From: Betaproteobacteria bacterium UBA7395 | GTDB lineage: Bacteria; Pseudomonadota; Gammaproteobacteria; Burkholderiales; Rhodocyclaceae | Assembly (NCBI GenBank): GCA_002470165.1 | Contig: DKNF01000073.1 | Location: 1 to 7,398, forward strand | Direction: 5' to 3' | Length of the DNA: 7,398 bases | Part shown: piece after piece, positions 1 through 6,347 of the stretch | How positions within the stretch are numbered: the first letter of the stretch is position 1 | How the letters are laid out: each line of letters starts with the position of its first letter | Notes under the pieces: generated by a model | Told to the model about the DNA's origin: nothing | Databases searched by the model: none | What the model saw: the letters and a program-made list of their open reading frames with translations, nothing else | Position numbers and translations under genes: made by a program

Positions 1-1
1 G

Positions 2-727
2 GTATCCGCCACCGCCCGCACCGCCGAGGCCAGCACCTTCACCCGCGACGGCTTCGTGCCGGTGTCGGCGCCGCGCGCCCTGCGCGACGACGAGTTGCCC
101 GGTCTGGTCAATGATTACCGACTGGCGGCGCGCAACGCCATTGCCGCCGGCTTTGACGGCGTCGAGATCCACGCCGCCAACACCTACCTGCTCGAACAGT
201 TCCTGCGCGACAGCGTCAATGACCGCAGCGGCCCCTACGGTGGCAGCATCGAAAACCGCGCCCGCCTGTTGTTCGAGGTGGTCGAGGCCATCGTCGGCGA
301 GATCGGCGCCGGCCGCACCGGCATCCGCCTGAGCCCGCTGACCACCTTCACCGCGCCGCTCGACAGCAACCCGCAGGCGCTCTACGGCTACGTCGTCGAC
401 AAGCTGGCCGGATACGGTCTGGCCTTCCTGCACATCATCGAGGGCGAAACCGGCGGCACGCGCACGCCGGCCGCCAGCTTCGACTACGCCGCCGCCCGCC
501 GTGCTTTCAAGGGGCCGTGGCTGGTGAACAACGGCTACGACAAGGCGCTGGCCGAACAGGTGATCGCCGACGGCGGCGCCGACGTGGTCGCCTTCGGCCG
601 CGGCTTCATCGCCAACCCGGACCTCGTCCGCCGCCTGCGCGAAGGCGCGCCGTGGAACGAGCTGCGCGCCGACAAGCTGTACGGTGGCGGGGCCGAGGGT
701 TACACCGACTATCCGGCACTGGCGTAA
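2..727 (+). CDS. Old Yellow Enzyme family FMN-dependent alkene reductase (NemA-like), 5' end missing
   Basis: This is the C-terminal 241 residues of a TIM-barrel flavoprotein of the OYE/NemA family. These cytosolic enzymes use FMN and NAD(P)H to reduce activated C=C bonds (enones, maleimides) or nitro compounds. The frame is open from the window edge, so about 120 N-terminal residues are probably missing relative to the usual length near 360. GFDGVEIHAANTYLLEQF at residues 50-67 carries the substrate-binding His57/Asn60 pair and the Tyr62 proton donor, matching the HxxNxY pattern of yeast OYE1. YGGSIENRARLL (79-90) follows, then RLSP (109-112) and the FMN-phosphate loop FGRGFIANPDLVRR (198-211). 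The internal GTG at 56 is not the true start. It is the only plus-strand gene and converges on the kinase gene. The substrate cannot be read from the sequence. Family assignment is very secure; the specific enzyme name is not. Confidence 0.95.
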   Translation, partial: VSATARTAEASTFTRDGFVPVSAPRALRDDELPGLVNDYRLAARNAIAAGFDGVEIHAANTYLLEQFLRDSVNDRSGPYGGSIENRARLLFEVVEAIVGEIGAGRTGIRLSPLTTFTAPLDSNPQALYGYVVDKLAGYGLAFLHIIEGETGGTRTPAASFDYAAARRAFKGPWLVNNGYDKALAEQVIADGGADVVAFGRGFIANPDLVRRLREGAPWNELRADKLYGGGAEGYTDYPALA

Positions 728-731
728 GCGA

Positions 732-2441
732 CTAACCGGCCGGGGGGTGCGGCGTCGTACCGGCCTGCACCTCCGCCTCGGCCGGCGGCGAACTGGCCGG
801 TACATAAGGCAGGCGGATGGTGAACAGCGAGCCTTTGCCGGGCGTACTGGTCAGTTCGAGGCGGCCGTGCATCAGTTGCACCAGATGATGGCTGATCACC
901 AGCCCCAGGCCGGTGCCGCCAAAACGCCGGCTGATCGATGAATCGGCCTGCGCGAAAGGCTGGAACAGCCTGGCCTGCTCGGCTTCGCTGATCCCGATGC
1001 CGGTGTCGGCCACCGAAAAAACCAGCATCCCGTCGGCCGTCCCCGCCCGCAATCTGACCGAACCGGCATCGGTGAACTTCACCGCGTTTGTCAGCAGATT
1101 CAACAACACCTGTTCGATGCGCAGGGCATCGCCCACGCAACGCCGGGGCAGATCGGGCTGGCGTTCGAGCTCCAGGGACAGGCCCTTGCCTTCGGCCTGG
1201 GCCCGGGTCAGCAACAGGACGTGGGCCAGCATGTCGTCCAGCGAGAATTCGTGGGCTTCGATATGCAGCTTGCCGGCCTCGATCTTGGAAAAGTCGAGAA
1301 TGTCGTCGATCACCCGCTGCAGCAGTTTCCCCGAATCGATGATGCGGGCGAAGGCCTGCTGTACCTCGGCCTGCTCGAAGCGACGCAGGCCGACCTGGGC
1401 CAGGCCGAGCATTCCGTTCAGGGGATTGCGGATTTCATGGCTCATGTTGGCCAGAAACTCGCTCTTGATCTCGGCCGTACGCTCGGCATCGCGCCTTGCC
1501 TTGTCCAGTTCGACTGTACGCTGGGCGACCATTTCCTCGAGTCGGTCGCGATGGCGGGCCAGTTCCTGCTCGCTGGCCTTCAGCGAGGCAACCTTGCGGG
1601 CGACTTCGCGGCGCAGCCAGAAATTGCCGGCGATGAACAGCAACAGCAGGGCAAGCAGTCCGCCCCCCACCGACCAGACCGTGGACGACAGACCGGCGAC
1701 CGATTCCCCGCGCCCCCATTTGAGCAGGATCTTCTTGTAGCTGGCGTCGTCGCCATTGCGATTGTTGCGCAGCCAGCGGTCGATGGCCTGCAGCACCGTA
1801 GCGTCGCTGCCCTTGGGTGCGGCGAAATACAGGCGCGCCGGGTTGAACAGGATGGTGGTATCGCGCAAGCCAAGCCGGTCCATGTGCCGGTCGCCAAAGT
1901 GCTGGTTGGCCGCCACGACATCGGCCTCGCCGCGCGCGGTCATGGCGAAGGCCTCATCGAGCGACGGCGCCGTCAGCAAGGTCGCCTGCAGTCCGGATGC
2001 CTGCAGCAGTTCGGCCAGGAAACGCTGCTGGACCGAGCCTTCGAGTACGGCGATACGCTTGCCGTCGAGGTCCATGTAACTGAGCACATGGACCGCCGGC
2101 CGCCGGTAAAGCTGGGACCAGCTCAACAGCGCGGGGATCGTGTGGAAGTCGTAGAGTTTTTCCCGGGGTTCGGTATATGCCACGTCGGGCATCAGGTCCA
2201 GTTCGCCGCCGGCCAGCAGTTGCAGGCAATCCAGCCAGTCGCAGCGAATGTAGCGCAGTTCCCAGCCCTCCGTGCGAGCCACCTCTTCGAGCAGGTCGAC
2301 GAAGATGCCTTGCGGTCGGCCGCTGGCGTCGACGAAAACCTTGGGATTGTTCTGGTAAATGCCGACGCGCAACTCCCGCGGATCGGCAATGGCAGGGCTG
2401 CACGCAAACAGACAAGCGAGGATCAGGGCGGCAAGTCGCAC
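732..2441 (-). CDS. Sensor histidine kinase with periplasmic solute-binding-like (SBP_bac_3) domain
   Basis: A 569-residue inner-membrane sensor kinase. Residues 1-19 are a signal peptide ending in AIA before Asp20. Residues 24-245 resemble an extracellular solute-binding family 3 domain (LRVGIYQNNP at the start, DLMPDVAYTEPR at 82-93), expected to sense a small ligand in the periplasm. A membrane helix lies at about 255-275, followed by a coiled-coil linker (about 280-325). HisKA has MSHEIRNPLNG with phospho-acceptor His335. The ATPase has the N box (LLNLLTNAVKF, Asn448/Asn452), G1 DTGIGIS (479-485), the F box LFQPFAQADSS, and G2 GGTGLGL (508-514), so it looks catalytically intact. There is no receiver or HPt domain; the tail is Pro/Ala-rich. 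The GTG start sits 8 nt after the ychJ stop and has only a weak ribosome site, so translational coupling is likely. No response regulator is visible, so ligand and output are unknown. Confidence 0.93.
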   Translation of the reverse strand: MRLAALILACLFACSPAIADPRELRVGIYQNNPKVFVDASGRPQGIFVDLLEEVARTEGWELRYIRCDWLDCLQLLAGGELDLMPDVAYTEPREKLYDFHTIPALLSWSQLYRRPAVHVLSYMDLDGKRIAVLEGSVQQRFLAELLQASGLQATLLTAPSLDEAFAMTARGEADVVAANQHFGDRHMDRLGLRDTTILFNPARLYFAAPKGSDATVLQAIDRWLRNNRNGDDASYKKILLKWGRGESVAGLSSTVWSVGGGLLALLLLFIAGNFWLRREVARKVASLKASEQELARHRDRLEEMVAQRTVELDKARRDAERTAEIKSEFLANMSHEIRNPLNGMLGLAQVGLRRFEQAEVQQAFARIIDSGKLLQRVIDDILDFSKIEAGKLHIEAHEFSLDDMLAHVLLLTRAQAEGKGLSLELERQPDLPRRCVGDALRIEQVLLNLLTNAVKFTDAGSVRLRAGTADGMLVFSVADTGIGISEAEQARLFQPFAQADSSISRRFGGTGLGLVISHHLVQLMHGRLELTSTPGKGSLFTIRLPYVPASSPPAEAEVQAGTTPHPPAG

Positions 2442-2449
2442 GGCTTCGA

Positions 2450-2845
2450 TCAGGGGTTGATCATGCCGTCAATATACATCCAGATGCCGTTTTCCTTGAT
2501 GAATCTGCTCAACTCGTGCAGACGATATCCGCGACCGGCGACGCGGTAACGGGCGACGAATTCGACCGTCGCATGTGTTTCGTCCTGCTGCCGGTGAGCA
2601 CGCACTTCCAAGCCGAGCCATTTGCTGTCGTCGGCAGCGAGATCAAGCTCGCTCGGACGGGTCGAGGCGTGCCAGGTGGCGCGCAGGTAATCTTCGAGCT
2701 TGAGCACGTAGGCGGCGTAGCGCGAGCGCATCAGCACTTCGGCGGTTGGCGCGGTTTTTTCGCCGGCATGCAGCGGCCCGCAGCAGGCGGCATACGACTT
2801 GCCGCTGCCGCAGGGACAGGCTTCGTTGGGTTTCAGGCTTCCCAC
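2450..2845 (-). CDS. ychJ: YchJ/UPF0225 family SEC-C motif protein
   Basis: A small cytosolic protein of about 131 residues from the YchJ (UPF0225) family, whose function is not established. The N-terminal SEC-C zinc-binding motif is complete: Cys10, Cys12, Cys21 and Cys22 in ACPCGSGKSYAACCG. The family signature LMRSRYAAYV follows at 38-47, then TWH (57-59), a WLGLEV segment (76-81), VEFVARY (94-100), and the closing SRFIKENGIWMYIDG (113-127). The frame stays open far upstream into rdgC, but homology begins just before the first cysteines. I therefore place the start at the GTG at 2845, overlapping the rdgC end by 13 nt. No Shine-Dalgarno sequence precedes it, so coupling to rdgC translation is plausible. 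E. coli YchJ (about 152 residues, from memory) has a second SEC-C motif at its C terminus, which is absent here. Family call secure; exact start uncertain. Confidence 0.88.
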   Translation of the reverse strand: MGSLKPNEACPCGSGKSYAACCGPLHAGEKTAPTAEVLMRSRYAAYVLKLEDYLRATWHASTRPSELDLAADDSKWLGLEVRAHRQQDETHATVEFVARYRVAGRGYRLHELSRFIKENGIWMYIDGMINP

Positions 2846-3786
2846 GGCGGGGTACCGGCCGCCGCCGGTGCCGACGCGGGCGCTTCGGCTTCGGTCTGCT
2901 CGCCGCCCAGGGCTTCGATCAGTTGCGGCAGGAAGCGCACCAGCTCGCCGGTCATCAATGCGAAATCGGCGTCGAACTGCTCGTCGGCGCGTTCGGCGCT
3001 TTTCTCGGCTTCCTCCTTGAGCAGATCGAGGAAGGCCAGGCGCTTGATCTCCAGCTTTTCGGTGAGGACAAAACTGATTCGGTCGTCCCAGGTCAAGGCC
3101 AGGCGCGTCGGCAGTTTGCCGGCAGCAAGGTGAGCCTTCACTTCGTCGCCTTCCAGCGGATGGCGGACATAACGCACCGCCGCCTTTTCCTCGGCCACCG
3201 ATTTCAGTTCGCAATCGCGATCGATGGTGAAACCGGCCGGCGCGTCGCCGCCGGCCAACCAGTCGGCCATCGCCGATTGCGGCGAAAGTTGCGTGTGCAG
3301 CGGCTTCAACGGGAATTCGTCGAGGCAGTGGCGCAGGTGTTCGATGACTTCCTCGGCCTTGGCCGGGCTGCCGGCGTCGACGACGAACCAGCCGTTGGTC
3401 GGGTCGATCCAGACGAAGCTGCTACGTTTCTTGGTGAAAGCACGCGGCATCAGTTCCTCGACGACGCGCTCCTTGATTTCCTTCATCTGCTTGCGGCCGG
3501 GCGGGTAGCCCTGCTGGTCGGCGATCTGCTCGGCGCGTTCCTGCGCCGTTTCATTGACCACCGACGATGGCAGCAGGCGCTGCTCGACGGCCAGCGCGAT
3601 CAGCCACTGGCGGTTGTTGCTGTAGATCAGCGCGCCATCTTTACGCGGCGACACCCAGCCACGCGACATCGGCTGGTTGGACGGACAGCGGGTGAATTCA
3701 CCGCGCGCCAGTTGCTCGTCGAGCTTGGCCAGGTCGACCGCCCACGGCGTCGGCAGGCGGTAGATCTGCAGGTTCTTGAACCACAT
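2833..3786 (-). CDS. rdgC: Recombination-associated protein RdgC
   Basis: A 317-residue homologue of RdgC, a ring-forming, sequence-independent DNA-binding protein that restrains RecA-mediated recombination in proteobacteria and acts on the nucleoid. The N terminus MWFKNLQIYRL matches the family start closely (E. coli MLWFKNLMVYRL). Other conserved blocks are LLPSSVVN (71-78), LMPRAFTKK (112-120), WIDPTNGWFVVD (126-137), a RLALTWDDRISFVL segment (228-241), and FDADFALMTGEL near the C terminus (271-282). The ATG at 3786 is preferred over an ATG 33 nt upstream because family homology begins there and AGGA lies 9 nt before it. It starts 1 nt after the trmB stop. The last 22 residues or so are a Glu/Ala/Pro-rich tail beyond the E. 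coli length of about 303. Identification is very secure; the regulatory link to its neighbours is unknown. Confidence 0.96.
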   Translation of the reverse strand: MWFKNLQIYRLPTPWAVDLAKLDEQLARGEFTRCPSNQPMSRGWVSPRKDGALIYSNNRQWLIALAVEQRLLPSSVVNETAQERAEQIADQQGYPPGRKQMKEIKERVVEELMPRAFTKKRSSFVWIDPTNGWFVVDAGSPAKAEEVIEHLRHCLDEFPLKPLHTQLSPQSAMADWLAGGDAPAGFTIDRDCELKSVAEEKAAVRYVRHPLEGDEVKAHLAAGKLPTRLALTWDDRISFVLTEKLEIKRLAFLDLLKEEAEKSAERADEQFDADFALMTGELVRFLPQLIEALGGEQTEAEAPASAPAAAGTPPWEA

Positions 3787-3787
3787 G

Positions 3788-4576
3788 TCAGCGTTTCCTG
3801 AATACGAGATCCCAGACACCGTGGCCCAGACGCAGGCCGCGGTTCTCGAATTTGGTCAGCGGCCGGTAATCCGGACGCGGGGCGAAGCCGGCCAGACCGG
3901 CGGCAGTATCGGCTTCCAGCGCGGTCGCCAGCGCTTCGGGCGACGGGTTGGCGACGCTGTTGTCCAGGCTGGGCTCGCGGCCGAGCACATCGAGCATCTG
4001 CAGCGCGTAGTTTTCCCAGTCGGTGGCGCAGTGGATGTAGCCGCCCGGCTTCAGGCGCGAGGCGAGCAGCGCGACGAAGGGCGGCTGGATCAACCGGCGC
4101 TTCTTGTGCCGCGTCTTGTGCCAGGGATCGGGGAAGAAGATGTGGATGCCGTCGAGCGAACCTTCAGCGAGCATGTCGCGCACTACTTCGACCGCGTCGT
4201 GATTGCCGATGCGCAGGTTGCTCAGGTTCTTCTCGGCGATCAGCTTGCACAGCGCGCCGACGCCGGGCACATGGACTTCCAGCCCGAAGTAGTCGTTCTC
4301 CGGGTGGGCCTCGGCGATGCGCGCCGTGGTTTCGCCCATGCCGCAGCCGATTTCGAGGATCTTCGGCGCGACGCGGCCGAACACCGCCGTCAGGTCGATG
4401 TTTTCCGGCTGGTAGGCAATGCCGATCTTGGGCAGCATCGTCTCGTAGTAGCGCTGCTGCGCTTCCGACATGCGGCCGGCGCGACGGACGAAGCTCTTGA
4501 TGTGGCCGTGGCGGCCGGCGGTGTATTCGCCTTCGTCGCCTTCGGCGGCGGGGTGGATCAGCAGGTCGTCGCTCAT
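3788..4576 (-). CDS. trmB: tRNA (guanine(46)-N7)-methyltransferase TrmB
   Basis: A 262-residue cytosolic Rossmann-fold methyltransferase that uses S-adenosylmethionine to make m7G46 in the tRNA variable loop. SAM motif I is [12 protein letters not shown] (73-84), and the acidic residue after strand 2 is Glu100 in FGLEVH. The TrmB signature [15 protein letters not shown] covers 147-161, TDWENYA 185-191, and the C-terminal block [17 protein letters not shown] (241-257) supplies tRNA/SAM contacts. An N-terminal extension with [17 protein letters not shown] (21-37) is typical of the bacterial enzymes. The ATG at 4576 overlaps the thiG stop as ATGA, a classic coupling arrangement. The frame continues upstream into thiG, but that longer version has no family similarity. 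From memory, thiS-thiG-trmB is a recurrent proteobacterial order, though a mechanistic link between thiamine and m7G46 is not known to me. Confidence 0.97.
   Translation of the reverse strand: MSDDLLIHPAAEGDEGEYTAGRHGHIKSFVRRAGRMSEAQQRYYETMLPKIGIAYQPENIDLTAVFGRVAPKILEIGCGMGETTARIAEAHPENDYFGLEVHVPGVGALCKLIAEKNLSNLRIGNHDAVEVVRDMLAEGSLDGIHIFFPDPWHKTRHKKRRLIQPPFVALLASRLKPGGYIHCATDWENYALQMLDVLGREPSLDNSVANPSPEALATALEADTAAGLAGFAPRPDYRPLTKFENRGLRLGHGVWDLVFRKR
3796..3799 (-). promoter_or_regulatory. Ribosome binding site deciding the rdgC start
   Basis: AGGA within the 3' end of trmB lies 9 nt upstream of the ATG at 3786. It supports that ATG rather than the one 33 nt further upstream as the rdgC start. 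Confidence 0.55.
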
Positions 4577-5355
4577 GAACCGATCAGTCCGGTGGTCGGC
4601 GACGAGGGGTCGGCCGAGTAGTATTTGCGGGCCATGCGGCCGGCCAGGAAAGCCTCGCGGCCGGCTTCGATGCCCTTCTTCATGGCGCTGGCCATCAGCA
4701 CCGGATCCTTGGCGTGGGCAATGGCGGTATTCATCAGCACGCCGTCGCAGCCGAGTTCCATGGCGATGGTCGCGTCCGAGGCGGTGCCGACGCCAGCGTC
4801 GACGATGATCGGCACCTTGGCGTTGTCGATGATCAGGCGCAGGTTCCACGGATTGACGATGCCCATGCCCGAACCGATCAGCGAGGCCAGCGGCATCACC
4901 GCAACGCAGCCGATCTCTTCGAGCATCTTGCACTGGATCGGGTCGTCGGCGCAGTAGACCATCACTTGGAAGCCGTCCTTGACCAGGGTTTCCGCAGCCT
5001 TGAGCGTTTCCGGCATGTTCGGGAAGAGGTTGGTCGGGTCGCCGAGGACTTCGAGCTTGCACAGCGGGTGGCCGTCGAGCAGCTCACGCGCCAGGCGCAG
5101 GGTGCGCACGGCATCGTCGGCGGTATAGCAGCCGGCGGTGTTGGGCAGGATGGTGAATTGCGACGGCGGCACGGCGTCGAGCAGGCTCGGCTGGCTGGCG
5201 TCCTGGCCGATGTTTACGCGGCGCACGGCGACGGTGACGATCTCGGCGCCGGAGGCGTCGATGGCGGCGCGGGTCTCGGCAAAGTCCTTGTACTTGCCGG
5301 TACCGACCAGCAAACGCGAACGATACGCCTTGCCGGCGATGGTCAGTTGATGCAT
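4573..5355 (-). CDS. thiG: Thiazole synthase ThiG
   Basis: A 260-residue TIM-barrel enzyme that builds the thiazole phosphate moiety of thiamine. It condenses 1-deoxy-D-xylulose 5-phosphate, dehydroglycine and sulfur delivered as ThiS thiocarboxylate. Near the start are [13 protein letters not shown] (13-25) and VAVRRVNIG (42-50). The Schiff-base lysine is expected at Lys100 in [24 protein letters not shown] (69-84) and the phosphate-binding barrel segments [28 protein letters not shown] and [14 protein letters not shown] are all present, so the enzyme looks complete. The ATG at 5355 has a strong AAGGGAG 6 nt upstream and follows thiS by 13 nt. The sulfur-loading ThiF and the dehydroglycine sources ThiO/ThiH are not in the window and must be elsewhere if the pathway is complete. 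Confidence 0.98.
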   Translation of the reverse strand: MHQLTIAGKAYRSRLLVGTGKYKDFAETRAAIDASGAEIVTVAVRRVNIGQDASQPSLLDAVPPSQFTILPNTAGCYTADDAVRTLRLARELLDGHPLCKLEVLGDPTNLFPNMPETLKAAETLVKDGFQVMVYCADDPIQCKMLEEIGCVAVMPLASLIGSGMGIVNPWNLRLIIDNAKVPIIVDAGVGTASDATIAMELGCDGVLMNTAIAHAKDPVLMASAMKKGIEAGREAFLAGRMARKYYSADPSSPTTGLIGS

Positions 5356-5361
5356 GGAATA

Positions 5362-5369
5362 CTCCCTTT
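5362..5369 (-). promoter_or_regulatory. Strong ribosome binding site of thiG
   Basis: AAAGGGAG on the minus strand, 6 nt before the thiG ATG, fixes that start. Its first A is also the last base of the thiS TGA stop, so ribosomes ending thiS arrive on the thiG site. Confidence 0.8.
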
Positions 5370-5572
5370 CAGCCGCCGCCGACGGCGACGACGATTTCGA
5401 GTTGATCGCCCGACACCAGCGGCGTTGCCGCGTGCTGGCTCTTGGGGACGATTTCGCCGTTTCTCTCGACGGCGATGCGCTTGCCCGCGTAACCCAGTTG
5501 CTCGATCAGGCCGGCAACGGTCAGCGGGTCGGGAAATTGGCGGCTTTCGCCATTGATCTTGAGTTCGGGCAT
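5369..5572 (-). CDS. thiS: Sulfur carrier protein ThiS
   Basis: A 67-residue ubiquitin-fold protein that carries sulfur as a C-terminal thiocarboxylate to ThiG for thiazole formation. It begins [13 protein letters not shown], has the internal segment [17 protein letters not shown] (36-52) typical of ThiS, and ends [13 protein letters not shown]. The terminal diglycine needed for adenylation and thiocarboxylation is present and exposed, and E. coli ThiS is of similar size (66 residues). The ATG lies 4 nt after the SDR stop without a recognisable Shine-Dalgarno sequence, so initiation may depend on coupling or on local RNA structure. The upstream DNA is SDR coding sequence with an 18-bp palindrome. 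I see no THI-box (TPP riboswitch) motif there. Confidence 0.96.
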   Translation of the reverse strand: MPELKINGESRQFPDPLTVAGLIEQLGYAGKRIAVERNGEIVPKSQHAATPLVSGDQLEIVVAVGGG

Positions 5573-5576
5573 CGCG

Positions 5577-6347
5577 CTATTTTAGCAAGCCGCGCGGCTT
5601 GCGCGGGGCGGCGACGAAAAGGCGGTCATATAGCCAGTTCGGCAGCAGGCGCAGCAGCTTGGCGACGATGCCCATCGGCCAGGGAATCACGGTATACGAC
5701 ACGCCGCGTTCGATGGCCGCCGCGAAGCGCCGGGCCGCTTCCGGTGCCGGCAGCAGGAAGGGCATCTGGTAGGGATTGACCGCCGTCATCGGCGTCTCGA
5801 TGTAGCCCGGCGCAATGGTCACGACCTTGATGCCCTGCGGGCGCATTTCCAGGCGCAGGCTCTCGAGGTAGGCAATCGCCGCCGCCTTCGACGCCGAATA
5901 GGCTTCCGCCCCCGGCAGACCGCGAATGCCGGCGACCGAGGCGATCCCGCACAGCCGCCGCTGCCCACCGGCCGCCTTCATCGCCGGAATGAACGGCGCA
6001 AAGGTCGCAGCCATGCCGAAGACGTTGATGTCCATGACCCGGCGGAAAACCGCCAGGTCTTCCTCGCACTCGGTCAGCGTGCCGGCCGACACGCCGGCGT
6101 TGGCGATGACGATGTCGGGCGCGCCGAAACGGGCGATGAAATCGGTCGCAGCATCGTGCAGCGCCGCCGCATCGGTAACATCGAGCGGATAACAGGCATG
6201 TCCGCCACCGAGACGCTCATTCAGCGCCGCCAGAAAATCCGGGCGGCGCGCGGCGAGGCCGAGCTGGGCGCCGTTTTCCGCGTAGTAAACGGCAAGCGCC
6301 TCGCCGATACCCGACGAGGCGCCCGTGATGAAGACTTTCAAGGTCAA
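5577..6347 (-). CDS. Short-chain dehydrogenase/reductase (SDR) family NAD(P)-dependent oxidoreductase
   Basis: A classical SDR of up to 256 residues, cytosolic Rossmann fold. The cofactor motif TGASSGIG (8-15), LDV (55-57), NAG (83-85), catalytic Asn108, Ser137, Tyr150 and Lys154 (YSASK) and the PG motif at 180-181 are all present. Arg34 and Arg35 after strand 2, with no acidic residue there, suggest NADP(H) preference. The C-terminal part (about 218-256, WPMGIVAKLLRLLPNWLYDRL) is hydrophobic and could associate with membranes, as in SDRs that act on lipid-like substrates; the substrate is unknown. The start is ambiguous. The TTG at 6347 directly abuts the dsbA TAA in the same frame, while a TTG at 6341 would give a protein starting MKVFITG, with AAGAAG 9 nt upstream. 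No ATG or GTG fits. Confidence 0.93.
   Translation of the reverse strand: MTLKVFITGASSGIGEALAVYYAENGAQLGLAARRPDFLAALNERLGGGHACYPLDVTDAAALHDAATDFIARFGAPDIVIANAGVSAGTLTECEEDLAVFRRVMDINVFGMAATFAPFIPAMKAAGGQRRLCGIASVAGIRGLPGAEAYSASKAAAIAYLESLRLEMRPQGIKVVTIAPGYIETPMTAVNPYQMPFLLPAPEAARRFAAAIERGVSYTVIPWPMGIVAKLLRLLPNWLYDRLFVAAPRKPRGLLK
5585..5602. repeat. Perfect 18-bp palindrome at the SDR/thiS boundary
   Basis: GCAAGCCGCGCGGCTTGC is identical to its reverse complement and can fold as a 7-bp stem with a GCGC loop. It lies in the last codons of the SDR gene, 12 nt upstream of the thiS start on the minus strand. The RNA downstream is CUAAAAUAG rather than a U-run, so it is not a normal intrinsic terminator. 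It could act as an RNA stability or processing hairpin, or could be chance in GC-rich coding DNA. Confidence 0.55.

Noticed and set aside
746..771. Possible hairpin GGTGCGG / CTGCACC near the kinase 3' end
   Set aside because: It is a 7-bp stem with a G-T wobble, a 12-nt loop and no following U-run, inside coding sequence. It is too weak to call a terminator.
2400..2441. Lipobox-like ILAC / LFAC in the kinase signal peptide
   Set aside because: A lipoprotein anchor does not fit a transmembrane kinase with a later membrane helix, and AIA before Asp20 is a better signal peptidase I site.
1221..2549. Long plus-strand open frame (442 codons) antisense to the kinase gene
   Set aside because: GC-rich codon bias of the minus-strand gene keeps this frame open. 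Its product is low-complexity with no recognisable family, while the opposite strand encodes a complete, motif-rich kinase.
2846..3214. N-terminal extension of the ychJ frame into rdgC
   Set aside because: The extra 123 codons are Arg/Gly-rich, lie wholly inside rdgC in another frame and do not resemble YchJ. The family homology starts at the SEC-C motif.
2746..3801. Plus-strand open frame (351 codons) opposite rdgC and ychJ
   Set aside because: It is a shadow of the rdgC coding strand, Arg/Gln-rich without family features; rdgC is clearly the real gene.
4577..5062. N-terminal extension of the trmB frame into thiG
   Set aside because: The extra residues are a frame-shadow of thiG. The real TrmB start overlaps the thiG stop as ATGA.
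3776..5556. Two plus-strand open frames opposite trmB (3776-4621) and thiSG (4714-5556)
   Set aside because: Both mirror well-identified conserved genes, and neither product shows a recognisable domain.
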